Origin: Gemmatimonadaceae bacterium
GTDB taxonomy: Bacteria > Gemmatimonadota > Gemmatimonadetes > Gemmatimonadales > Gemmatimonadaceae
DNA: 64,000 nucleotides
NCBI GenBank assembly: GCA_013361935.1
Contig: JABFXC010000008.1
Span: 1 to 64,000, forward strand
Direction: 5' to 3'
Below the pieces are notes generated by a model. It was given only the letters and a program-made list of their open reading frames with translations, was not told the origin of the DNA and did no database searches. The position numbers and the translations under genes are program-made. Below are positions 9,467-18,462 of this stretch, in pieces; positions within the stretch are counted from its first letter, which is position 1; each line of letters opens with the position of its first letter.

Positions 9467-11536
9467 TCAGAAACTGAACCGCGTACTGACCGCGATATTC
9501 CGAGGCGCGACGACGAAGTACAGCGGCTCCGTCCCGTCCGTGTAGCCCGACGCGAACGCCTTGCGGTCGAGGAGGTTCTCGACCCGCACGAGCACCGACT
9601 GTCCCCTGACGCGGAACGTCGCGCCGGCGTCGGCCAGCCAGCCGGCGGGGACGGTGAAGCGGGCGTCGTTGGTGTTGGTCATCATCATCCGCGAGGTGTA
9701 GCGCCCGTCGAGGTCCAGAGAGAGCCACGACGTCGGCTCGGCGCGCACCCCGTGGTTCGTCACGAGCTTCGGCGTGAGCAGCGCGGTCACGTCGTGGAAG
9801 GTCTCGCCGGTGGCGTCGTCGGTGTACGAGCGGATGCGCGCGTCGGTGAGCGACGCGTTCGCGAGCAGGGTGAGCCGCGGCGCCGCACGCCAGAGAACGT
9901 CGCCCTCGACCCCCCGGCGGCTGCTCCGCGCGACGTTCTTGCGCAGCGTGTAGCCGAGGGTGCTGAGCTGGCCGATCGGCGCGATCTCGTCGTGGAACTG
10001 CATCGCGAAGAAGTTCATCTGCGCGTGCAGCGTGGGGCGCCGGAGGACGAGTCCCGTCTCCAGGTCGCGCACCGATTCCGGACGGACGCGCGTCAGCGGC
10101 AGCACGAACGCCGCGGTCGCGCTGTCGAGATCGTCGGCTCCGCCGAACATGTCGGCGCGCGTCGGCTCGCGGCCGTTCATCCCGATGCTCGCGTACGCGC
10201 TGAGCGCGTCGGCGAGCCGCCAGCTCGCGCCGGCCTTGGGGTTGAAGAAGGTCCACGACACGCGCTGCGTCGCGACCGCGGTATTCGTGGTCGGCTCGTA
10301 GCGGAACTGCGCCGCGCGGAGCTGCAGGTCGGCGAAGAGCGTCGCGCGGCCGCGCGTCGTCGAGCCCTTGGCGAAGGCGCTCTGCTCGCCCTTGTAGCCG
10401 GTGTTGCGGTAGTCGCGACTCTTGGCGGGGAGCTCGTCGAGCCAGTGGTCACGCGAGTAGCGCGACGCGTGCACCCCGAGCGACGCGCTCGATCGCTCGC
10501 TCTTCCAGTCGACGGCGCTGATGATCCCGCCCCATCGCGAGTGCAGCCGGTAGCGCCCCGTCGTGCCGCCGCCGAACGGATAGTCGTACCAGCCGCCGGC
10601 GTCGAAGCCGTAGAGCGTCGTCGCGACGTTCACCGCCGGCGCGAGCGCGCGCGTCCAGGCGAGGCTCGCGAGATCCTGATGGAAGCGGTCGCCGACGGCG
10701 TCCTCGCCGGCGTTGCCGAACGGGTTGTCGCGGCGGTCGGCGCGCAGCGCCGCGAGCGACGAGCCGTAGTACGCCTGCTCGTTCGACGAGAGCCCGGCGA
10801 GCAGGGTCGCCTTGATCACGTCGCGCGCGCCGAACCATCCGCCGCTCGCGAACCAGCTGTTCGAGCTGTTCCCCGAGTTGTGGCGATAGCCGTCGGTCTT
10901 CTGCGCCGAGGCGCGCACGTAGCCGGCGAGCCCGCTCGCCGTGAGTCCGCTGCGGTACGCGGCGCTGAATCGCGAGGTGTTGAAGGCGCCACGCGTCAGC
11001 CGCAGCTCGCCCCCGCGCGGGACGCCGCCGACGGGGATCGACTCGAAGTTCACCGACCCCGCGTACGATGCGACGCCCCACGTGCTCGTCCCGACGCCGC
11101 GCTGCACCTGCGCCGACTGGATGTCCTGCGCGAAGTCGGGGAAGTTCGAGAAGTAGAGCCCCTCGTCCTCCGGCTCGTTCAGCGGGACGCCGTCGAGGGT
11201 GATGTTGATGCGCGTCTGGTCGATCCCGCGCAGCCGCATGTACGAGTAGTTCGACGCCGAGCCGCTCTCGGCGTACGCGGTGAGCCCGGGCGCGCGGGCG
11301 AGGAGGATGGGGGTCTCCTGTCCGGCGTAGGCCCGCTGCAGCTCGGCGCGCCCGATGGTGCGCTCGGAGATCGGCGCGGCGGGCGTGCGAACGGTCCGGA
11401 CCTGCACCGCTTCGAGACGTTGGACGCTCGCCGCCCGCGCGGCGCGCGCGCTGTCGGCGAGCAGGGAATCCTGGCGGGCCTTCGCGCTGTCGGCGACGGT
11501 CTGCTGGAAGGAGAGAATCAGTGCGAATGCGAGCAT
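9467..11536 (-). CDS. TonB-dependent outer membrane receptor, likely thiamine-related
   Basis: Plug domain (LLARAPGLTAYAESGSASNYSYMRLRGIDQTRINITLDGVPLN) and C-terminal beta-barrel ending in F; TPP riboswitch upstream. Confidence 0.93.
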   Translation of the reverse strand: MLAFALILSFQQTVADSAKARQDSLLADSARAARAASVQRLEAVQVRTVRTPAAPISERTIGRAELQRAYAGQETPILLARAPGLTAYAESGSASNYSYMRLRGIDQTRINITLDGVPLNEPEDEGLYFSNFPDFAQDIQSAQVQRGVGTSTWGVASYAGSVNFESIPVGGVPRGGELRLTRGAFNTSRFSAAYRSGLTASGLAGYVRASAQKTDGYRHNSGNSSNSWFASGGWFGARDVIKATLLAGLSSNEQAYYGSSLAALRADRRDNPFGNAGEDAVGDRFHQDLASLAWTRALAPAVNVATTLYGFDAGGWYDYPFGGGTTGRYRLHSRWGGIISAVDWKSERSSASLGVHASRYSRDHWLDELPAKSRDYRNTGYKGEQSAFAKGSTTRGRATLFADLQLRAAQFRYEPTTNTAVATQRVSWTFFNPKAGASWRLADALSAYASIGMNGREPTRADMFGGADDLDSATAAFVLPLTRVRPESVRDLETGLVLRRPTLHAQMNFFAMQFHDEIAPIGQLSTLGYTLRKNVARSSRRGVEGDVLWRAAPRLTLLANASLTDARIRSYTDDATGETFHDVTALLTPKLVTNHGVRAEPTSWLSLDLDGRYTSRMMMTNTNDARFTVPAGWLADAGATFRVRGQSVLVRVENLLDRKAFASGYTDGTEPLYFVVAPRNIAVSTRFSF

Positions 11537-11644
11537 GCGGAACGCTCCGGTGAATCGCGTGTCTCGCGAAGGGAGCGTGGGCCCGCGTGGTGGGGAGGAG
11601 GACCGTCAGGCACCGATCGACTCCGGACCCGCACGTGCGCCAGT

Positions 11645-11735
11645 GACGCTCCCTTCGCTGGAATGACCCAGATCAGGTTCGACGGGTGTGATCTCAGCCA
11701 GCGGTTGTCGCTCCGCCGGCACCCCGTGCCACTGT
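11645..11735 (-). ncRNA. TPP riboswitch (THI element)
   Basis: Minus strand: GGGGTGCC...GCTGAGATCACACCCGTCGAACCTGATCTGGGTCATTCCAGCGAAGGGA, matching the conserved TPP core. Confidence 0.96.
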
Positions 11736-11800
11736 GCTCTCATGATAATCGATCGCGACGCCGATCGGGAGCGAGACTCGGTTCCGCGATCTGGCGATGT

Positions 11801-12008
11801 TGGCATCGGATCGCTCCGAGTGGTAGGGGAGCTCCACGCGCAACGGGCCGGCTGTCGCTGTCGTCATTGAAACACGAAGGGCACGAAGGTCCACGAAGAT
11901 GCTGCTGAAGCACCCTTCGTGGTCCTTCGTGTTTGAGCAGCGGTTGCCAAAGCAAAGGGCGATCCGCCCCCCGGAGCGTGGAATCGCGCTCGGAGCGATC
12001 CGATGCCA
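11801..12008. mobile_element. MITE-like element copy 2
   Basis: Perfect 20-bp TIR tggcatcggatcgctccgag (11801-11820) / ctcggagcgatccgatgcca (11989-12008); internal imperfect aacacgaagg...ccttcgtgtt hairpin (11871-11932). Confidence 0.8.
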
Positions 12009-12040
12009 CCACGCTCCAGCCGAATCCTGGCGTCGCGCCG

Positions 12041-13198
12041 CTACGCCGCGCTCTCGCTCGCTTCGCCGGGCTCGGCGCGCATCGTCGCCGGATCGATGCC
12101 GATCCGCCGGCACCATGCCTCGTACTCGGTAGGGGCGATCTCCGAGGGCTTGATCTCGCTGCGGCCGCCCCAGAAGACGTTGGTGTAGAGCACGGGGATC
12201 CCCGCTTCGTCGAGGTGCTCGTCGATCGCCGCCTTGTGCGCGAGCACGCTCCCCTTCTCGGTGCCGTGCGCGACGGCCATGATGTTGACGTGCGCGAACT
12301 CGTCCCCGCCCTCGCGCCAGTAGGCGTGGGTGAGGATGTGATGGCGGCCGACCTCCTTCCCCGCCTCGATCTCGCGCCCCGGTGGGACGCGCCAGTGGAA
12401 GAGCGCGTTGTAGCGCGTGACGCGCGTGCCCGCGCTGCTCGGCTTCACGTGCTCGAGGAAGGTCGAGAAGCGGCCGATCACCCCGCGCGCGGCGAGCGAC
12501 TGGGCGACGCGGAGGAACTCCTGGTACGAGACGCCCGCCTCCGCCGCGCGCGCGCGCCAGGGCTCGGGTCCGATCTCATCCGGCGCCAGCTCGCGCTTGA
12601 GCGGCACCAGCACGCGCCAGTCGAGCGGGGAGAGCTGGACGATCGTCGTGTCGAGCACGCGCCCCGGCTCGTCGGTGCGCGCGCCGGGCTCCATCCCCTT
12701 CCGCCGGACGTGGCCGACGCCTAACGCGAAGAGACGCTTCGCCGGCATGATGCGGTACCCTTCCGCGCCGACGGTGCGCGCGAGCAGATCGGCGTGCTTC
12801 CGCATCGAGAAGCCGACGGGGACCTTCAGCGTCGTCCACAGCCTGTAGACGGAGCCCGTGGTCTCGGCATCCGTGGAGCGGATGACGACGTGCCCGGAGA
12901 ACGGATCCTCCTTGGCCATGTACTCGAAGGCGGCGTCGAGCTTCACGGCGGGGACGTTCCAGGCGATGAGCGCGCCGGGCGCGAGGTTCGTCGCCATCAG
13001 CGTCTGCCGTACGCGGCGGATGGTCTTCGCCTCGAGCATCGCGCGGATGCGCTCGTGCACCGTCGCGGCGGGGAGCTCGGCGAGCCGCGCGATCTCGGCG
13101 AAGGGATCCTCGAGGAAGCCGGCGATGCGATCCTCGGAGACGGCGAGGATGCGCGCGTTGACGGGATCGGTGATCTCGGTGGGAAGGACTGCGGTCAT
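12041..13198 (-). CDS. Fused AhbA/AhbB siroheme-decarboxylase-like (Lrp/AsnC-type) protein
   Basis: Two Lrp-type HTH+domain halves; second half HILTHAYWREGGDEFAHVNIMAVAHG resembles AhbB; ATG at 13198. Confidence 0.7.
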   Translation of the reverse strand: MTAVLPTEITDPVNARILAVSEDRIAGFLEDPFAEIARLAELPAATVHERIRAMLEAKTIRRVRQTLMATNLAPGALIAWNVPAVKLDAAFEYMAKEDPFSGHVVIRSTDAETTGSVYRLWTTLKVPVGFSMRKHADLLARTVGAEGYRIMPAKRLFALGVGHVRRKGMEPGARTDEPGRVLDTTIVQLSPLDWRVLVPLKRELAPDEIGPEPWRARAAEAGVSYQEFLRVAQSLAARGVIGRFSTFLEHVKPSSAGTRVTRYNALFHWRVPPGREIEAGKEVGRHHILTHAYWREGGDEFAHVNIMAVAHGTEKGSVLAHKAAIDEHLDEAGIPVLYTNVFWGGRSEIKPSEIAPTEYEAWCRRIGIDPATMRAEPGEASESAA

Positions 13199-13545
13199 GC
13201 TCTCAAGATAACGAGCGGCGATGACCGGGCGCTGTCGGTGGATCTCCCGGGGGCGCGAGGTCGACGTCGCCTGATTGTTCACGTGTTCGTGCGCCGCGGC
13301 AGAACTACCCTTGTCGAGAACGACAGCTCCGTGGGCATGCAGGGCGAGATGGTCTCGCCCGGCGGACCCCGAATCATCCATGACCGTTGCTTGTTTTTAC
13401 AGGGAGCCGTCGAGGCCGGGGGGAGGAGTTCGCAGGAGTGATAGCTCACAACAAGAGCACCTCCCGTAGCTCCTGACTCCTGTTATTCACCGCCGGAGGT
13501 GGAGATGGTCTCGCCCCGGCTTGCGCGCTCCGACCAGCGATCTCA

Positions 13546-13998
13546 ATGTTGAGCTTCCCCCCACCGGAGCCTCTCATGCCGCAGTGGCTGCGCAGCGTGC
13601 TCGCGATCGTCGCCGGGTTCCTCTTCATCGGGCTGCTCTCCGTCGGGACCGACGGGATCGTTCGCGGGCTCTACCCGAACGCGTTCGGTGCGGACAGCGG
13701 CACCTCGAACACGGCGGTCCTCCTCGGCTCGACCATCTACGTCGGGATCTACGCGATCGCGGGCTGCTGGCTGGCCGCGGCGCTCGCCGGACGGCGGCCG
13801 ATGATGCACGCGCTCATCCTCGGCGTGCTCGGTCTCGCGCTCAACCTGGCGGGCGTGGCGCGCATGCTGCACCTCTTCCCGACCTGGTACACCGTGGTCA
13901 ACGTGCTGCTCGTGATGCCCTACGCCTGGATCGGCGGGAAGCTCCGCGAGCGTCAGCTCGAGCGTCGCGGCGCCGTGCGGGCACCCGCTGCTGCCTGA
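13546..13998 (+). CDS. Hypothetical membrane protein
   Basis: Four predicted hydrophobic segments; likely start at MPQWLRS (13576). Confidence 0.65.
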   Translation: MLSFPPPEPLMPQWLRSVLAIVAGFLFIGLLSVGTDGIVRGLYPNAFGADSGTSNTAVLLGSTIYVGIYAIAGCWLAAALAGRRPMMHALILGVLGLALNLAGVARMLHLFPTWYTVVNVLLVMPYAWIGGKLRERQLERRGAVRAPAAA

Positions 13999-14047
13999 CG
14001 GTCGATCACGGGCACTGCCGACTTCGTCCACACACCTCACTTCTCGC

Positions 14048-14818
14048 ATGGCCGCCCCTCGCCCCTGGATCCTCGCCGAATCGTACTGGGGCGACGTCAA
14101 GGACACCGTCTTCGACGTCGCCGTCCTCCCCTGGGGGGCCACGGAAGCGCACAACTTCCATCTCCCGTACTCGACCGACGTCATCGAGTGTGACACGCTC
14201 GCCGCCGAGTCGGCGCGACTGGCGTGGGAGCGCGGCGCGAAGGTGACCGTGCTGCCGACCGTTCCCTTCGGGGTGAACACCGGACAGCGCGCGATCCGGC
14301 TCTGCATGAACATGAACCCGAGCACGCAGGCAGCGGTGCTGCGCGACGTGATCGAGAGCGTGGAGCTCGCCGGAACGCGGAAGCTCGTGATCTTCAACAG
14401 CCACGGGGGGAACGACTTCAAGCAGATCCTCCGCGAGCTGCAGCCGCGGACGAGCGTCTTCCTCTGCACGCTCAACTGGTGGCAGGTGGTGGACGCAAAG
14501 CCGTACTTCGCCGAGCCCGGCGATCACGCCGGGGAGCTGGAGACGGCGATCCTCATGCACGTGACGCCCGACCTGGTGCGGCCGTTAGGCAGCGCCGGCT
14601 CCGGCCGCGAGCGGAAGATGACGCTCCCCGGCCTCCGCGAGCGCTGGGTGTGGGCGCAGCGCGACTGGCCGAGCATCACCGCCGACACCGGCGTCGGCGA
14701 CCCGAAGGCCGCCACCGCGGAAAAGGGCAAGGCGTTCGCCGACGCGGTCTGCGGCAAGGTCGCGGAGTTTCTCGTCGCGCTCGCCGGGGCGAAGGCGGAC
14801 GAGCTGTACGAGCGTTAG
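14048..14818 (+). CDS. Creatininase family protein
   Basis: LPWGATEAHNFHLPYSTD, FNSHGGNDFK, DHAGELETAILMH. Confidence 0.9.
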   Translation: MAAPRPWILAESYWGDVKDTVFDVAVLPWGATEAHNFHLPYSTDVIECDTLAAESARLAWERGAKVTVLPTVPFGVNTGQRAIRLCMNMNPSTQAAVLRDVIESVELAGTRKLVIFNSHGGNDFKQILRELQPRTSVFLCTLNWWQVVDAKPYFAEPGDHAGELETAILMHVTPDLVRPLGSAGSGRERKMTLPGLRERWVWAQRDWPSITADTGVGDPKAATAEKGKAFADAVCGKVAEFLVALAGAKADELYER

Positions 14819-14886
14819 GGGCCAGGCGCCAGGCGTCAGGAACTGCGCTGACGGCCGTTGCCGCCGTTCCTCACGCCTGAACCCTG
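14815..14886. repeat. Palindromic repeat (GGGGCCAGGCG...GGAAC family), convergent
   Basis: ggggccaggcgccaggcgtcaggaac ... gttcctcacgcctgaaccctggcgcc. Confidence 0.75.
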
Positions 14887-16571
14887 GCGCCCGCCGTCGC
14901 CACCGGCCGCTCGCCCGTCGTCATCAGGTCGAGGGCGTTCTCCGGGACCTCGGCGCGCGGGAGGTCGGCGACGAAGCGTGCCCCGCCGTTAGGCGCGTCG
15001 GTCACCTCGACGCGGCCGCCGTGCTGGAGGACGAGCTCGCGCACCACGGCGAGGCCGATCCCGGCGCCCGTGGCGCCGGCGTCGACGGCCTCGCGGCGCC
15101 GGTAGAAGGCGCGCCAGACCTTCTCGCGCTCGCTCGCCGGGATCCCCGGCCCCTGGTCGTCCACCCAGACGCGCACGACGTCGTCGATCCCCTTCGCGCC
15201 GACGGTGAGCCGCTGCCCGCGCGGCCCGTACTTCGCCGCGTTCTCGAGGAAGTTCACCAGCACCTGCCGCAGCGCGAGCGAGTCCACCGTCGCCCAGAGA
15301 TCCGGCTCGATCTCGGGAAGAATGGTCACCCCGCGCTCGGCGGAGAGCGGCCCGAATGACTCGATCGCCTGGCGCACCTCGCCGGTGACGTACGCGGGGT
15401 GCGTCGGCACGCGCTCCGAGCGCTTCCGCAGCCGCGTGTAGTTCAGGATGTTGTCGACGAGGATCGTCAGGCGGCTCGCTTCCTTCTCGATGATGCGCAG
15501 CGCGCGATCGCTGTCCTCGGCCGTCCGCATCGAGCCCTTGCGCATCAGCTCCGCGAACATTCGGATCTGGGCGAGCGGGGTGCGCAGCTCGTGCGAGACG
15601 CTGGACACGAAGTCGGCGCGGAGCTGCGTGATCTCCGTCGTCCGCCGCTGGCGCACCGCGCGGACGCGATTGCGGATCAGGAAGACGACGGAGAGGAAGA
15701 GCGCGACGAGGATCGTCTCCTCGATGGACAGCGCGACGTCGATGTTGTGCATCACCTCCAACGTCTCCAGCTCGCGGACGATCGCCCACGGCGTTCCGCG
15801 CACCGGCGCCGCGGCGTAGATGGCGTCGGTCCCGAAGAGTCCGGTCGCGCGTCCCTTGGTCGAGCGGCCGGCGAGCGCGTCACCCACCTGCGAGGGAACG
15901 TTCGCCCACGGGAGCATCCGCGGCACGGAGCGCGGGCTGTTGCTCCGGCTGGCGAGCACGGCGAGCGAGTCGTCGAGGCGGGCGACGAGCGAGGTGCGGC
16001 CGCTGCGGTTCTGACGCGTCGCGGGGTTCAGGGCGCGGAAGGTGTCGTCGTCCACCGCGACCCAGAGCACCATCCAGCCGGTGCCGCTCGTCCAGCGCAC
16101 CGGCTCGCGGAAGACGACGCAGATGCGCCTCCCGCAGCTGCGCGTGCCGGTCACGCTCGCGGTGCTCGACGTGTCCCACGGCGCGGGCGGGGGAACGACG
16201 AGATCGCCGCTGCTCGCCCGCGCGACGATGTGTCCCGTCTCGTCGATCGCCGCCACCGCGCCCAACGCGCCGCGCCGGCGCATGGCGTCGACCAGGCCGT
16301 CGAGCAGCCGCGCGACGTCGCGCGCCGCCTCGGCATGGCGCCAGTCGTGGCCGGCGATGAGCTGCGACGCCATCACCACGCGGTCGCGCTGCGCGTCCGC
16401 CCACGCGCTCGTCTCGCTCTCGCCCGTGACGAGCGACACCTCGAGGAGATCGGCGAGCTCGGTGAAGCTCTGCGCGCGGACGTAGAGCACGCGCGCCGTG
16501 ACGGCGCCGACGACGAGCGCGCCGAGCAGCGTCCACCCGACCCAGGCGGGGACGCGCGGCCAGTGCCTCAC
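14871..16571 (-). CDS. Membrane sensor histidine kinase
   Basis: FVSSVSHELRTPLAQIRMFAELM; HATPase DDQGPGIP; GTG start overlaps regulator stop by 4 bp. Confidence 0.93.
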   Translation of the reverse strand: MRHWPRVPAWVGWTLLGALVVGAVTARVLYVRAQSFTELADLLEVSLVTGESETSAWADAQRDRVVMASQLIAGHDWRHAEAARDVARLLDGLVDAMRRRGALGAVAAIDETGHIVARASSGDLVVPPPAPWDTSSTASVTGTRSCGRRICVVFREPVRWTSGTGWMVLWVAVDDDTFRALNPATRQNRSGRTSLVARLDDSLAVLASRSNSPRSVPRMLPWANVPSQVGDALAGRSTKGRATGLFGTDAIYAAAPVRGTPWAIVRELETLEVMHNIDVALSIEETILVALFLSVVFLIRNRVRAVRQRRTTEITQLRADFVSSVSHELRTPLAQIRMFAELMRKGSMRTAEDSDRALRIIEKEASRLTILVDNILNYTRLRKRSERVPTHPAYVTGEVRQAIESFGPLSAERGVTILPEIEPDLWATVDSLALRQVLVNFLENAAKYGPRGQRLTVGAKGIDDVVRVWVDDQGPGIPASEREKVWRAFYRRREAVDAGATGAGIGLAVVRELVLQHGGRVEVTDAPNGGARFVADLPRAEVPENALDLMTTGERPVATAGARVQA

Positions 16572-17257
16572 GGGTCGAAGCGGTAGCCGGCCTTCCAGAC
16601 GGTCATGAAGTGCTTCGGCTCGGCGGCGACGTCCTCGAGCTTCTTGCGCAGCTCGCCCATGTGGATGTCCACCGTCCGCGTCATGACGTCCGCCTGGTGC
16701 CCCCACACCTCGCGCAGCAGCGTCACGCGCGAGAGCACCACGCCCGGGCGCTGCACGAGCGCGAGCAGCAGATCGTACTCCCGCGGAGTGAGCGCGACGC
16801 GCTCGCCACCCTTCGTCACGATGCGCGCGCTGGGAACGATCTCGACGTCGCTGAAGGTGTAGCGCTCCGCCGGCTCGCTCGTGCCGCTCTGCAGCCGCGA
16901 CCGGCGCAGCTGCGCCTCGACGCGCGCGAGCAGCTCGGAGAGCCCGAAGGGCTTCGTGACGTAGTCGTCCGCGCCGACCCGGAAGCCGTGCACCTTGTCC
17001 GCTTCCTCGCCGCGCGCGGTCAGGATGATCACCGGCATCTGCAGCCCCGCGCCGCGAATCGAATCGAGGGTGCGGAAGCCGTCCATCCCGGGAAGCATGA
17101 GGTCGAGGATCACGAGGTCGGGCTTCTGCTCGCGCGCCAGCTTCGCGCCGCGCACGCCGTCCGCGGCGACCTCGACGTCGTACCCCTCGTCCTCGAGCGT
17201 GCGGCGGAGACCGAACGCGAGGTCCTCGTTATCCTCGACGATGAGAATTCGTGTCAT
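16568..17257 (-). CDS. OmpR-family response regulator
   Basis: MTRILIVEDNEDLAFGLRRTL, LDLMLPGMDG, C-terminal winged helix. Confidence 0.95.
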   Translation of the reverse strand: MTRILIVEDNEDLAFGLRRTLEDEGYDVEVAADGVRGAKLAREQKPDLVILDLMLPGMDGFRTLDSIRGAGLQMPVIILTARGEEADKVHGFRVGADDYVTKPFGLSELLARVEAQLRRSRLQSGTSEPAERYTFSDVEIVPSARIVTKGGERVALTPREYDLLLALVQRPGVVLSRVTLLREVWGHQADVMTRTVDIHMGELRKKLEDVAAEPKHFMTVWKAGYRFDP

Positions 17258-17363
17258 CGATGCACCGGCCGGGTCGGGCCGCTCTGGGAGTGGGCTGCTC
17301 ACGCCGTAAGATCGCCATCCCGCGGCGGGGCGCCACAGTGGATGGGGTACGCGAACTGTAAGA

Positions 17364-17452
17364 ACGGGGGCCGGGGCTCGGGGGTCAGGCGCCAGGCGGA
17401 AGGAACTGCGGTCGACGCCGTTCCTGACACCTGGCCCCCGACCCCCGCAGTT
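17364..17452. repeat. Palindromic repeat (GGAAC family) in a divergent intergenic region
   Basis: gggggtcaggcgccaggcggaaggaac ... gttcctgacacctggcccccgaccccc. Confidence 0.75.
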
Positions 17453-17542
17453 GCGGGATCTCCAGGCGCGCGCCAGAATCCGAGGCCCCGCGCCGACGCC
17501 GGCGTACGTCGACCCCTCCCTTCCGGTTCCCCCGGAGGTCTC

Positions 17543-18382
17543 ATGCGTTTCACCCGCAGCACCACTCTCCTCGCGCTCGCCGCCGTCATCGCCGCCTGCG
17601 CGGACAACGCCACCCTCACCGCGCCGCCGGCCGCCGCTGGCGCACCGAGCGCGATCTACAACGGCTACCCCGCCACCAGCTCCACCTTCGCCAGCGTCGG
17701 CGCGCTGATGTACGACTTCAACGCCGACGGCGTGATAAATGGCGACGACGAGGACTGCACGGGCAGCCTCATCTCGCCGACGGTGTTCCTCACCGCGGCG
17801 CACTGCGTCGAGTTCCTTCCGAGCAACGCGCAGCTCTACGTCTCCTTCGCCCCCGACCTCTACGCGAAGGGGATCACCGTGATCAAGGCGACGGGCTTCA
17901 CCTTCGATCCGGGCTACGGCCACGACAACGCCGACCTGCACGACATGGCGGTCGTCTTCCTTCCCGCGAAGGCGACGAAGGGGATGGCGACCTTCAACCT
18001 CCCGACCGCCGGCTACCTCGACGCGCTCTCCGCGAAGGGCGCACTCGCCAGCGCGCAGTTCTACAACGTCGGCTATGGCACGGGAAACACCGCGACCGGA
18101 GTGCCCGGCTTCCCCTACGACGGGACGAAGAAGTACTCGGTCTCCGAGTTCAGCGCGCTGGAGCCGAACTGGCTGCAGCTGCTCATGAACACGAACGCCA
18201 CGGGCGGCGGCGGCGACTGCTACGGCGACTCGGGCGGCCCCAAGATGCTCGTCAGCGACCCGACGACCATCGTCGCCACCGTCACCACCGGCGACTACGT
18301 CTGCCGCGCGACGACGAAGGACTACCGCCTCGACACCCCGTCAGCGCGCGCCTTCCTCGGGCAGTTCGTCACGCTTCGCTAG
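17543..18382 (+). CDS. Secreted trypsin-like (S1) serine protease with EF-hand-like loop
   Basis: CTGSLISPTVFLTAAHC, DLHDMAVV, GDCYGDSGGPK; DFNADGVINGDD loop. Confidence 0.92.
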   Translation: MRFTRSTTLLALAAVIAACADNATLTAPPAAAGAPSAIYNGYPATSSTFASVGALMYDFNADGVINGDDEDCTGSLISPTVFLTAAHCVEFLPSNAQLYVSFAPDLYAKGITVIKATGFTFDPGYGHDNADLHDMAVVFLPAKATKGMATFNLPTAGYLDALSAKGALASAQFYNVGYGTGNTATGVPGFPYDGTKKYSVSEFSALEPNWLQLLMNTNATGGGGDCYGDSGGPKMLVSDPTTIVATVTTGDYVCRATTKDYRLDTPSARAFLGQFVTLR

Positions 18383-18385
18383 AGA

Positions 18386-18462
18386 GGCGGGTGTCAGGGG
18401 CCAGGCGTGAGGAACGGCGTCAACCGCCGTTCCTCACCCCTGGAGGCTGGCCCCACCCCTCA
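18386..18462. repeat. Palindromic repeat (GGAAC family), convergent
   Basis: gtcaggggccaggcgtgaggaacggcg ... cgccgttcctcacccctggaggctggcccc. Confidence 0.75.
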
